From positions 11,562,601-11,626,600 of the forward strand of contig OY987237.1 in assembly GCA_963920705.1 (NCBI GenBank): 64,000 nt of DNA, read 5' to 3'. Source of the DNA: Odiellus spinosus. Lineage: Eukaryota > Arthropoda > Arachnida > Opiliones > Phalangiidae. The notes beneath the pieces are model-generated. The model saw nothing but the letters and a program-made list of their open reading frames with translations, did not search any database and was not told the origin of the DNA. The translations under genes were made by a program, and so were the position numbers. Below, piece by piece: positions 1 to 12,900 of this stretch; position 1 is the first letter of the stretch, and each line of letters starts with the position of its first letter.

Positions 1-1935
1 TGTCGAAATCGTCCTCGATGGCCGGGAGACTAGGAAAATGGCCGAAATCAAAACAGAAGATGGGAAAAAGGAAAAACACTATCTATATTACGATGGTGAA
101 ACAGTCTCCGGAAAGGTCATTAATTTTTTTAAACACGCTGCTCTTACGGCTAATGAACAAATATTTTAAAGACTTCACTTAAAATTTAGGTCAACATTAC
201 TCTAAAGAAGCCAGGGATGAAACTCGAACATCAAGGAATAAAAATAGAATTCATAGGACAAATTGGTAAGTACTTTTTTGGTTATTGATGAACCTGTGTA
301 TTGAAACAACTTATTTTTTCAGAGTTATATTACGATAGGGGAAATCACCACGAATTTACGTCTCTTCTTAAAGAATTAGCCAGACCGGGAGAGCTTGGTC
401 AAAATATTAGCTTCTCGTTTGAATTTGTTAATGTTGAAAAACCTTTTGAATCTTACACGGGCTCTAATGTCCGACTACGGTAGGTTTATTATTCAATTTA
501 AAATCAAAAATAACTTAAAACTTCAATTCATGTTATTTTCAGGTATTTTTTACGCGCAACTGTTGTCAGGAGAATATCAGACGTAGTTAAAGAAACTGAT
601 ATAATCGTTCACACGTTAAGCTCCTATCCAGAAATGAATTCTTCTATCAAAATGGAAGTGGGGATCGAAGACTGCCTTCACATCGAGTTTGAGTACAACA
701 AGTCTAAGTAAGTTTATTCAAGAAGTTACACTGGGAATTCTTACGTGCCCATAGACCCCATTTTCCGAACTGGGGGTGGGTGGGTATTTTGTATCATTAG
801 TTGAAGTGATGAAACTATCTTGTATTTAACGGATTTCCCTGATTGGTTGCTGGCATCAAAGACATTGAAAAATTTGAGAATTTTCCTTGCCATTTAGTTA
901 GGTTGAACACATCCAAATGAGGCCCCTTAGGAATTCTCAATGTAACTTCTAACCTGGTTTAATCATGGTTAGATTAAAAATTATCTTTCGTTTAACTCAG
1001 GTATCACCTGAAAGACGTAATAGTGGGTAAGATATACTTCCTACTCGTGCGTATCAAGATCAAACATATGGAGATAGCCATTATCAAGAGAGAGACAACG
1101 GGATCGGGTCCAAACACATTTAACGAAAATGAAACTATCGCTAAGTACGAAATCATGGATGGAGCCCCAGTCAGAGGGGAATCCATCCCAATCCGTCTAT
1201 TCTTAGCCGGGTATGACCTGACTCCTACCATGAAAGATATCAACAAAAAGTTTTCCGTGCGATATTATCTCAATCTCGTCCTAGTGGATGAAGAAGAAAG
1301 GAGGTATTTCAAACAACAGGTTAGTCTACAAACTTTTACTTCCTTTCAAAGCCTGCCGAGAGCCCATTTACTCTTGAAAATAGATAGTAGGCTTAACAGG
1401 GATCAAAAATCTCAACCAAATCACGCGAGAAGTGTGCCCTTTTTTCAAACTAGGCTTAAAAGACAGACGCTTTTGCTTGTTTATTGGTGGGTATGAAACT
1501 CCCCTTGGATCCTTGTTAATGCTACTTTCCCAGTTTTATGAAACTAAGCCAGTTAATCTAGTCATTAGGAAGCCTTTTGTTAGCTAATGGATTAAGGAAG
1601 CGTGATATGTAGAACAACTGAATTATTGTAGAGGGAATGGCACTGAGATAAGAGATAGAAAGGTTTTGATAGGCTGCTAAGTAATTCTATCAATTATCAA
1701 TACTCAAACTTCTCAATTTATTAAGCCTTATGCTTGAATATTGAAGTTTAAAACCAATGATATAGCTTTAAGAATGTATATATTTCAAATTTACAAATAT
1801 TCAATACACAAATTAGTTTAAACCTAATTAAATCAATATTAATATAATTGAAAACAGGAAATTGTCCTATGGAGAAAAGGTGAGAGAACAAGGAAACCGA
1901 TTCAGCAGCCACCTTTAACGGTAGACTCTAAATAG
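1..1935 (+). CDS. VPS26: VPS26, retromer core subunit (5' partial)
   Basis: Arrestin-fold subunit of the retromer cargo-recognition complex (VPS26-VPS29-VPS35), which retrieves membrane proteins from endosomes to the trans-Golgi and plasma membrane. Exons with matching phases: 2-115, 190-265, 323-479, 543-707, 1001-1319 and 1858-1935 (stop TAG 1933-1935). Diagnostic stretches in order are ETRKMAEIKTEDGK, KLEHQGIKIEFIGQIE, KMEVGIEDCLHIEFEYNKSK, YHLKDVIVGKIYFLLVRIKI, AKYEIMDGAP, ESIPIRLFLAGYDLTPTM, KKFSVRYYLNLVLVDEEERR and YFKQQEIVLWRKGERTRK, nearly colinear with animal VPS26A/B. Only about the first 15 codons are missing at the window edge. The tail after YFKQQ is short (about 26 residues) and ends soon after PIQQPPLTVDSK, so it is shorter than the vertebrate C-terminus. 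Introns are 43 to 538 bp. Identity is very secure; A versus B paralogue cannot be assigned. Confidence 0.97.
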
Positions 1936-2109
1936 CAGCTTTAGTCCTTTATATTATTTTGTATCCGTTGAAATTTTCCACCCTCCCCTTAAATTCCGAG
2001 AGGTAGTTGTTCTTTTTGTCCAAAATGGGTTTAAATTTTTTGTTTAATATCGCAAATTGAGCCAAAATTTTAGGGCAACGATACAAAGGAAAAAAAATGT
2101 TAATGAAGA

Positions 2110-2115
2110 AATAAA
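2110..2115 (+). terminator. Candidate VPS26 polyadenylation signal
   Basis: An AATAAA hexamer lies about 175 nt after the VPS26 stop codon and is the first canonical one there. Placement is by motif only. Confidence 0.4.
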
Positions 2116-4148
2116 GAGGCTCGTTAATTTAAACGAAAAAAACGACTTCAATATAGACTAAACACAATTTTTAAAAACGTTAAGTTAAATAACCTGAGAC
2201 AAAAAGTATAGGAATATTAAAAAAATAGTGTGATTAAAGTAGAGACGTAACCTTATCGATTTAGGCCATTAGTGTCAAATTAATCTCGCGCCAAGCTCAC
2301 GAATTTAATCATAAGAAATTAACATATACGTGATGTAGGTTTTACTTATCATTACAATGTGCCCCATAGATAAATCTTCAAATTGTTTTAAATTGGAAAA
2401 TTCCAATAGTTTTCGACCAAACAGACCAAATGAAATAATCTAAATTCAACAGAAGTAGAATAAGGGCATTTTAAATTTTCGTCCACCTTTGTTTGAATTC
2501 AGGTTATTTCATTTGGTCTTATTTGGCCAAATTTTGTTGTACTTTTCCCATTTTGATCATTTTTGGTCAAATTAGAAGATTTTCATCTTTGGATAAGCTG
2601 ATTCCTTGTGTTATTCTGTGGCAATGTATTGAAATGAAAAGTAAAACTGACATTCCGATTATGTAGAAACACCCTCAGGAATTTTAAATTTCTGAAGATA
2701 AAATTTTGTAGCTTGTTGCGAGATCAATTTTACAAGGACCGAATAGAGTCAGGTTGCGTGACTACTTTAAAACAATAAATAATACGAATAAATATTTACA
2801 AAATCTAATTTAATTAGTTTTTATTTTTAAGTTGAGTAGAGTATCATAATCCTCTTTCCAACGACGATACAGTTCATTTAGTTCTAAATTTTAATAAAAT
2901 GACAGTTTGCCTCGAAGGTAGATTAGATTTTTTTGCTGATTCTGTATTATTGAGCTAATTTATTTTTCTACTCAACTTTGAAAAATAAATTTGATGATAA
3001 AAAATCTTGGATAGATTGTTTATAATAAATGTAATTTGGCAAATCTTTAACAAGAGAAATCAAATTTAAACACTAAAATAATATGCCCACCCCGAGAAGG
3101 TAATATGAAAACAAATTTAGACTGCGAGGAATAGGTGTAAATAAGTGATTTATATTATTATACATATAAATATATTTGTGTTTGTAATGCAGTTCCATAT
3201 TTGATAGAATACAAAGAAAAAACAAAATAATATAGCGTAATTTTTTGTTTTATTTAATGTTAAAATTAGGCTTATAATTTTTTTAATATGGGCCAAAATA
3301 TGCAAATAGTTTAAAAAATATATAATAAAAACGTTTCTTCTTTATTTAATTTTAATTTTTGCGCCTTTTTGGTTTATTTTTAACTGCCTTTAAAATTTTC
3401 TCTTTAATCTATTGGCAAACAAAAGCCTAAATCATGAAAACAAAATTATTCGGAAGAATCTTGTAGCATTTTGCCTTCAAATTAATCGTAATTTTTCGCT
3501 GTGTTTTATTTAAATCTCAATTAAATCTAATGATCCCTTGAAAAAACATGATCTAAGTCGAAAATTCATTATACAAGTTTGTTTTCACATAACATTCCGT
3601 GGTAGTGTACATAGGCTTTCCGGTGCCTCTACCGATATTATTTGGTTTTTTGCCCAAAAAATGTATTATAAAACATCTTGTAAATAAAGAAAAAGGTAAT
3701 TAATAAATTTCTTTGCAATGTTTCGAGGAGAAATTTATTTGGATTACTCAGAAGTATTTTCCATTTTGAAATTCCCACCTACAATCATTAATAATAAAAG
3801 GGCCAGAAATAAGGAGAGAAATTATATTTCTTAAAAACTTCTGTGGTTCAATGAATGCCAATTTTACGATTACAATTGATATACCTGATGTTAGATTTAA
3901 TTTCTAAATGTTAATTTTTCCTTTTCAGTGTGTAAAAAGCTACATGCTAACAGAGGAGAAGGTTTCGGGAATTCCTAAGTAAATATATTTCTTCAAGCTT
4001 TAAGTTGAAAAAAGTACTTTTTTCTGGACCTAACAACACGAGGGTTTGGCGTCTGCTTTAAAGGCATCCTTTCTGTTCCCTGCTTCACGTTGTTGTTTTC
4101 TCAATTAGTCTGTCATTTCTTTAATTAAAAAGTGATTTAGGAGAAATA
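2116..4148. other. Intergenic AT-rich stretch
   Basis: About 2 kb between VPS26 and WDR18. Very AT-rich with homopolymer runs; no convincing coding exon or structured repeat was seen on either strand. The WDR18 promoter should lie at its right end, but no TATA box or other motif stands out. Confidence 0.6.
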
Positions 4149-6784
4149 ATGTTAGGATCCGAAAATTTTGAAGTGAGTAATTTTTAGTAAGCGTTATTCA
4201 TAGTTTTATGCGTTACTGGGTTTGATTAATGTGAGGATTTAGTAAAATTAGCTGTTACCTTTAAGCCTTGGATATTTACCAGCTCTTTATTTAAATGCCG
4301 CCATGAAAGTTTGAATTTTTAGAATGTTGTCCATTGTCATTTTCATGCTTTCTTTTGTTCATTGTAGGCAATTGTTACGAGTGATGGGTCGGGAGAACCA
4401 TGGAATACTTGCATATGGGATTCTACAACTGGCACTATCCTAGCGACTTATAAATCTCCGGGCAGCGCAAGTTGTCAAAGAGGGATTGCTTTTATCAGCG
4501 ACAGTTACATAATTGCCGCCCAAAAGGATAAACCATTTATCTTGGTGTGGGCTCTTAATAAGAAGGAACAAATACATATGAAGATTCTCTGTCCTGCGAA
4601 ACCATCAGTACTCGCTGTATCTCATAAGGGTACCTTTTGCATAGCATCATTTGAAGAAAAGTTTCATATTTGGCAGGTAAGAATGTAACAATCGGGCTTC
4701 ATATTGAATTTGGGGCTCTTTGAAAACTAGGCATAGAAAGGAAAAAGTATAAAAATAACCTAGTTTGCAAGGGACTTCACAAATCTAGAAAACAAAATCA
4801 CACAGAATATAAATGAAACTTCTAAAATAGAAGAGACCTAAGAGACAGATCTGTGAAGATTGACATTAACCACTCGCAAACCTTGGCTGCTTAGGTTTCC
4901 GATGGTAAACTTTTAGCCGTTGTATCGTCTCATCTTCAAGCTATTACCTGCATTAAATTCAGTGACTCTGATTCCCACTTTGTAACGGGTGGAGCCGATG
5001 GTCATGTTTCAGTTTGGTCTCTCGTTAGGTACTTATTATTTGTTGTACACAGAAAAACCTTGTTATAACGAAATATAAATTACAATGAAATGTTTTGAAT
5101 TCCTCACCATATTGTCAGCAAAGCAAAGCCAAGGTAGCAACAATAAAGATTAACGAAAAATAATTTCATTATAAAAAGGTTTTACTGTAAATCAAAGCAA
5201 ATTATGGCTACAAATAAATTTTTGTTTAAAGAGTTATAAGTACCGAGAATGACTCGAACAATAAACCGGAACCGATACACACTTGGTGCGATCACCAACT
5301 TCAAGTCACTGATATTCATATTGGATGTTTCCGGGATGATTCTCGGATCGCAACCGTATCTTTGGATCAAACCTGCAAAATATACAAGCTGTCCTCTGGT
5401 CAATTACTCCTTTCTTTTGTCTTGGACGTCGCTTTAATGAGTGTGACTATGGACCCTAGTGAATTTCATCTTTACGTTGGTGGAGTCAGTGGCCAAATTT
5501 ACGAGATCAACTTGTATAATATTTCAGCTGATAAAGATATTCATTTAACAGAGAAAGAAAAAGAGCAATCAATCTTCAATGGTCACGCGTAAGTTGTAAC
5601 TATTTTAACTTTAAGATTCAGTTTCTGAATTGATATTCTGAGCAAACTATCATTTTAGAAAACAAGTGACTAGTCTGGCTGTCAGCTTCGATGGTTCGAA
5701 TCTCTTGTCCGGATCGTACGACAACACTGCCAAAGTATGGCATATTCCTAGTAAGCAATGCATCCGGAGTTTAAACCACAAAGGACCAGTATTGAATGTG
5801 TTTTACATTCCAATTCCTTACCATCTTATTTCGAGTGATCGATTTAAACCTACGCGCGCCATCAGTCAATTTCAAAGACAAATTGTTAACGACGATCATG
5901 ATCTTTTGACCAAACGTCAGATTCAAACTATTAAGGGTGTTGAAATAGTAAATAAGGTAACTTTAAGCCTTTTTTAAACGAGTTTCATTTACACTATCAT
6001 TATTTGTAATGTAATCAATTTTAATTTTATTTTAGGGTGTAATGAGCTTAAAAGAAATGAGAGGGGCTGTACAGGAAATTGGCTATAAGGTAATGTTCTA
6101 AAGCTGCTAATGGCAAGTTTTATTTGACCACCCCTTTAACTAGTGGGAGACGTCCCTTTAACCTATAAAACGAGCTCGCGCTACACAATTTTGAATCTAG
6201 CCAATTAGAGAGAGGCATCTGATTGATGCCGATTTTCTATGGTGAGCCACCACGCAGTCGTAACATGAATTATAAACTGAGGTGAAGATTTGCTGTCAAG
6301 ATTGATTCTCTCATTATATCGAGAACATAATATATTCAAGAATAGCCTTCTACTTGAATCATTACAATTTTTTCGTTTTGACTTTGACCATTCAATGTGC
6401 CGGCTGCAAAGTCAAGGCATTAGAAATATAATTTAATTTGAATATAAAATGGTTTACCCCCTCCCAATTTCTTTATTTGAAGGTTTTAGTGTAGAATAAT
6501 AAATTAATAATATAAAAAAAAACAACTAAGGGTAATGTTACAATATTTTGGTCAGCACAAACAAATACATCAGAGAATGATTTTATTTTAATACTTTATT
6601 TAACATTTTTGAATAATTTTAATTTTTAATGGTTTATTAAATTTTTTTTAAGGTGGAAAGTGAACCGGGCGATAGTAAAGTGAACTTGAAAGAAGCCTTG
6701 CAGAAACAGGCCGAAATTAACCAGCAACTTTATAACTACGCTGTTGAAAATGTTTTGCAGGTTTTAAGTATGTCAGATGATTAA
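4149..6784 (+). CDS. WDR18: WDR18 / Ipi3-like WD-repeat protein
   Basis: Nuclear WD40 protein of the PELP1-TEX10-WDR18 (yeast Rix1-Ipi1-Ipi3) complex, which acts in ITS2 processing and maturation of pre-60S ribosomal particles. Seven exons: 4149-4172, 4368-4676, 4895-5028, 5241-5588, 5659-5956, 6036-6089 and 6653-6784 (TAA). They join in phase to give 432 aa, the length of human WDR18. Matching stretches include CIWDSTTGTILATYKSPG, SYIIAAQKDKPFILVWAL, HFVTGGADGHVSVWSL, SRIATVSLDQTCKIYKLSSG, VDVALMSVTMDP-like sequence after SGQLLLSFVL, LLSGSYDNTAKVWHIPSKQC and HLISSDRF. Several repeats end in W or Y dipeptides typical of WD40 blades. The C-terminal helix (LKEALQKQAEINQQLYNYAV) corresponds to the family's coiled-coil tail. 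The start exon encodes only eight residues (MLGSENFE) and leads directly into the first blade, as in the human protein. The 3' end is tail-to-tail with the next gene. Confidence 0.95.
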
Positions 6785-6857
6785 ATCTTTTTTTTTTTAG
6801 ATGGTTTATGATGTTTTATATCATTTAAATCTTTAAATATTTAGTATATTATATTTC

Positions 6858-6863
6858 AATAAA
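6858..6863 (+). terminator. Candidate WDR18 polyadenylation signal
   Basis: AATAAA about 75 nt after the WDR18 stop codon. The stop codons of WDR18 and of the opposing gene are only about 160 bp apart, so their 3' UTRs probably abut or overlap. Confidence 0.5.
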
Positions 6864-6945
6864 TATTTCAGAGTTAAAAGGTAAGTTCAAATACAAATAT
6901 TAGAAAAATGGTTCAAAAAAGATGAGTAATTCCCTAAATTTAAGT

Positions 6946-9900
6946 TTATGCGTGAATTCGACGACCCATTATATGATGGACATTTGTTGTAGGTACAGAT
7001 GGCCTAGGACGAACTTTTTTCTTTTTCCAGCTACATGTAATATGTAAATAAGTTCGACTAAAATTATAATTATTAATTTTTAATGGTTTACAACTTACGA
7101 AGAATATATGACATAAATTAGCGCTGACAGCAATGCTACTCCTAAAATTGTCAAAACAGATATAACAGCTATTTCCCAATCTTTTAAACCACTTGCAGTT
7201 CCTTCCTTTTTTGGATCTATGAATAAATACATATTTCAAAAAAATTCCATTAATATAAGGTTATTTCCTGATAAACATGATTATGAAGATTTAAAATTCC
7301 CGCATAAGGGTACATGGAGTAATAATACTGCTTAAATCTTGGAGGTTAAAGTTTGCCTACATTCAAACTTTGCCCAACTTTTGAAATTAATTTAAAAACC
7401 AAAAACGGGCCCAATAATTGTGAAAAACCTTTCGAATACTTTTTTACCATTATAATTCCGAAAAGAAATGAAACTGTACTTTAATTTTTAACTTGTATTT
7501 TCCATTTAAATTCAAAGGAGCTCGACTATGAAGTAGTGTCCGGTGAGTAAACGGTTTCCCAAGTTTAATAAAATGTGCACTGGTCATATCAGAAATAGAT
7601 GAACCGAAATTATCAACGAGCTATTCCTCTAACGCCACAGGCAAGTTCTCCGTTTCCCCTCTCTTAGACGACAGTTGTAGCCCCCTCCCCCGCGGAATTT
7701 CGCCTAGCCGAGAAACGTTGAATGCGCCACCTGGCTTGGTTTGCAGCCGTCGCTACGTGGGGCGATCAGTTTCCCAAGATCCTCCTCGGTATTTCATTGA
7801 GGCCGAGGAAGCCCATTCCCCCAGTGCTTACCCTCCCCATTCACACCAAATAAAATGCATTTCCCAATCTAAGCTCTCGTTGATAATTTCGGTTCATCTA
7901 TTTCTGGTCATATATATTTCACTTACAACTCTTACCAAAATGGACAATTATGAGAGAAAAGATATGCCCATTTTCAAATATTTGACTCAGCGCACATTTT
8001 TAATTAATATGTAATTTTATTTGTCGTATCAAACTGTCGAACGTCTTCAGAAGGAACCGGAAGTAAGGCAATTGTTCGGTCTGCTTTGCTGAACGTAGTA
8101 ATAGTTTTATTTCTTAACAGAAGTTAACTCACGCTTCGCGAGCAGTGAATACGGTGATATTATTAAAACATTAAAACTAAAGAATATGAAGAGACAATTG
8201 GATTTACAGTGCAAACGAAGTATTATACTCACCTCCGCACATGCTTTTTCCGCGACAATTATAGTAAGTTGGAACAGGAAGACATTGAACATCGCCAGTT
8301 ATCATGCAAGGCTTAGCATCTTCGGCGCCATATTCTTGATCATCCAAGAAATTATTGTTATTATTACGACCCCCCTTTGTCGTGTGTTGGATTTTTTTCC
8401 GTCTTCTGTTAAAATTCAGGTAAGCTTTTAACGTATCGTTATTTGTTAATTCTTTGGGTTTTATTGGGCTGGTCGTGGAGGTGGAAGACGTTTTCTCATC
8501 ATCATAATAGTATTCGTCTTTGTAGTCTTGGGAACCTGTAAAAGAATTCCTTGTTAAAAGTGCAACTCTTGCATTAGGTTTGACCCAAGAAAATATAGCT
8601 ATATTTCAATTGGTTTGACCTTGAAGTATGGAGTCTAATGCTTTACTATTTCAAATATTCTAACCATAGCCAAGTTTTAAATTGTGTAAACCTTTCCTGA
8701 GGTTATGCCCAAAATGATTCATTTTTGGTCTTGACCACTTATGCTAATTTAGAAAAACTTAAACTTACTAGAGCAGTCAATCTCTCCAGAGCCGTGACAT
8801 TTCAGTTCATCTACGCACATGAGGGTATCCCTAATGAAGCACTGTTCTTTGCCTGATGTATTTGAACATTTTTCAAATGAAAGGAAACACAGTTATTATA
8901 ATTAGTGTATATCATTACTGCTAACTTTAATCAGCCTCGCAGTACTGAACTTTTGATTTCATCTTTTTATGATACTTGGCCACCAAATACTTCAAAACAG
9001 TCCGCAGAAGTTTATGAAAGAAGTAAACTCGCAAATTTTATATTGTCTAAAATGCATCGCTGGGTCCCACACTTAATGAAACCAGTGTGACATTATTTTG
9101 GTAGCCCAGATTCATTCCAAAATGAAGTACCGCTACTTGCCAAATAACAATATTTGTTTAGGCCATGATCATTACCATCAATTTCAGTTGGGCTGGCTTT
9201 ACCATTGGTAAAAGCTAATGACGATATTGTTGAACTAGGCTCCCTCGTTATGGTTTTACTTAAGTCGTAATAAGGTAAAGTTTTGGGCATTGTAAGAGGG
9301 AGTGTCGTTTTTTTAACCAAAACTGTTTCTGAAGCCCGATTATTCAATGGAGTGCTCTCCGTTGTTGGGCTTTTAAGACTAAGTGTCGTGGAATCTTGTA
9401 GAACCGAGATTATACTTAAAGTGGTTTCCCTTTTATTAACTTGGCTAACTTTTAAAGTAGTGGTGCGTAGAGGAGTGGTTGTGTCGTCAACTTCTGTTTG
9501 GGTCTTTTGAATCTCCCGCGAAGTTGGCAAAAGATCTTGTAAAGAAACTTCATCGTTCGTATTATTTTTGTGGAAGGCGTTTGTGTCGTCAATGACCTGT
9601 ATCATACCTGTAACGAAATCAGTTAGGTTTACAGGACCTTGTCGTTAAAAATCTTTTTTCCCTAATACTTAAATTTTGTTAAACATCTTCTAGAAACGGG
9701 AAAAATGGCCGATAAGAAAAATTTCCAAAATAAGAATTTTCCAAATGGAAATATCCAAAATTAAATTTTAGTTTTTGAAATATTGGAGGGTTATTCGATT
9801 AATTTAACTCTTTTAAAGTGAGGCTGTCACCATTCCTAGGCCTTTAAGGTAATATGCCCACCAAAAGGGAGTCTTTTTTAACACTATCAGTTTGCCATCT

Positions 9901-12900
9901 AGCCGATCTAGTCAGTAGTTAAACAGGATATACCTTTATTCTAACCAAAATCATTTTGTGATTAATTCTTATTACTGCTTAAACCTCCATTACGCCAAGA
10001 CGCAGCTAGCCAATAAAAATCTAGAAGGCCAAAAGTTTGGACCACATATAGACCATTGCACCTAGAATAGATTGCCTTTATAAATCTAGGCTACCCCTTT
10101 GTCTTCGAGATAAACGAATGAAGTAACTTTGGACGCGGTTTCAATTCAAGGTTGAATAGAACATAGAGAATAACAAAAAGCTTTTAAAAGTTCCACCGGA
10201 AGGAAACGTTCCGAGTAACTTCCGAAGGAATCATCTTTTAAAGGGATAGTACCACGTGATTTTGCGCGCGTTATTATTATTTTTAAGGAAAATAACTGAA
10301 TATCATCAATTTTACCTTGTAAGAAAGACCTCATTTCAATAAATCATAGTTAATAGAAAATGTCGATAGATTCTACTTTCTACCTAAGTATAGCTTAAGG
10401 ACCCCCGCTTCCTTATCTTGGGTCCATTTAAACGAACTTAAGATGATTATAAAATATTAGAGATAAGATTTTGCCAATTGGCGGACCTTAGTGAAAGCAC
10501 CAAGCTTCAGTTTTCACTGACAAATTCGTGACATCATGTTGTCCGTATAATTAAACATATAAATAAATATCTTTGCGGTTGATTTCTAGAGAAATTAACC
10601 AATGGGGAACAACCATATATTTATAATGTTCCCCGCGCAGTGAGAACCTGAATTAAAATTTCGACTATATCGTGATCCTACCTCTTTAAATTATTTTTCC
10701 ACGCGACCGTTCTAATATATACTGTCACGTACGGAAGATTTTTAGCTTCAAAGAGCGTGTAATATGTGGACTTTTTCATACTTTTAACATTATCGCATCC
10801 GCGCAATATACTATAGTACACCATCCAATGTCTCTAATTCGGAGCAACTCGACCGTGGCTGTATTGTCCATGTAAAAACCGCACCCTAAAACAAATCCTT
10901 ATATAAAAATTACGAGTCCATGTTAAAGGACAAAGCTTAGGGAAAATTTATTATTTTAATATGTAGCCATTTAGAAAATTATACACTGCCGATCCAAGTT
11001 ATTCGCTTTCAAATGATCGACAAGGGATTAGGTGAGATTTGGTTAGCTTAGCTTTTTGGCTTTATAAATTTCTGGTGGCACGAAATCAGTAGAACGAATG
11101 GTGCCAAAAATTCACATAATTCAAGTGCTAAATAACTTATCTAAAACAATGCCCATAATCTTTAACATATCTTCTCTTTACAATGAGAGTTACAAAACGG
11201 TAAAGCAAGTTCCAAATGAGTAGCAGTTTTGAAAAGATAGTAAAAAAAAAAAAAAACATTAAAAATATCCAGTTTATATACGTATGTTTTGCCATTTAAA
11301 CAAAAAAATTCCCCACAATACTACGTTAATTTTCGAGCGTTCGATTGCTTTCACTGGGTCTTTTTCGTGAAAATACTTAATCTGAAACTCCTAGAAAATT
11401 AGAGTGAATTACGTTCCTAGAATCATTCTACGTCATCAAGGGGAAATATATCTCAATCCAGAGATGTAAAGTTTTTTATATAGCTTTTTAATAGTACTAA
11501 AAATAAACAATTCGAACAAAATGGTTACGGGCTCACTTTTAAAGTTTGTAATTTAGAAGAGTGAATGTTGTCCTTACCGCGTCCAAAAATTTAATTAGCC
11601 TAATTTGTAAGTACTTTGTATTCCGTGAGCCCCACCTACGAGGTCATCCCGGTCGCGTTAGAAGTCTCTCAGAGATCCTCCCCAGTAAACAATGATCTTT
11701 TGATTTATAGAAGCTGACACCATAGATTTCAAAAGGCGAGGCTGAGTTAACCGCGCTATGGTCACGCTTTGATAATCTCCTATGATATATGGTTATTAGG
11801 AAAAATAATTGTGTTATAATTATCCGTTACAGGTCTTTTTTTTTTTTATTAATTTAACTATTTTTATTCGGATACCCTAATATGGTTTTATATTTGACAC
11901 ATATGTACTGTCCGAGAGAGTAATTTTTGATCTATAGCCATATATTACGAAATGGGAAAAAAATCTCAGATTATTTTTAAGCTGCGTTCATACTAGGCCT
12001 TGGAATTGATTTAAATCGTTTCAAAACGTTTCGCTAGAGTCGTGTGAAAGGGAAACCATCTTTTCTCGAATCGATTTCATTCGATTTCTCGAAACTGCTT
12101 CGGGAACCAGTTTCGTAACAATTCGGTTTCAACAATCGATAGATGAAGCTACAATAAATCGATTTATAAAGATAATGTGTGAACTCATGGCGCTTAAATG
12201 GATTCCTGGCGATTTGAATATCGGTTTAATTCTTCCGTTTCAAATCGATTAAGATATGCTAGTGTGACCGTAGCTTTAGTAATTTCGACTGAAAATCTGG
12301 AAAGGCAGCGTAAAAAATAACAGATGTTGAAACACTTACAGGCCTGTCCCTGTAAATGTGTTTCAACACTCGGGTGACTCGTGAATGAATGAATGTATAT
12401 TCGCCCTGTATTTACTACAAAATGGATTCCTTTTGGATCAGGGAGGAATAAAGGTTCGCAATCATGCGACCAAGCAGTATCTAAAGCTAGTCCCTACGCG
12501 TTACAATTAATTATAATTAACAGTAAAATAAAATAAAAATAAGAAAAACCAAAAATTCAGTACAAATATCAAAATAAGTTCAAACAATCGTAATAAATAA
12601 TTTTTAATCTACTATCATGTCCAACGCGAAGCTCCCATTCAGTGACAAACGAGAGATAACTCCCTATAATATATTTTCAATTGGATGCCTGTGGAAGTGT
12701 TGCAACATTCGTGAATGAATGAATGTTTATTCGCTCCTACTTAAACATACATCCCTTTTGAAACATGAAGGAGCCTTTATAGGCTCATAAGCGGGTGAAA
12801 AAGTTAAAACTGGTCTATAACACGATGTTCCCGAACCCGTAGTAACTAAGAACACGTCACTATCGGCCTAAGGAATAGTGAACTTTACAGCTGCACTATT

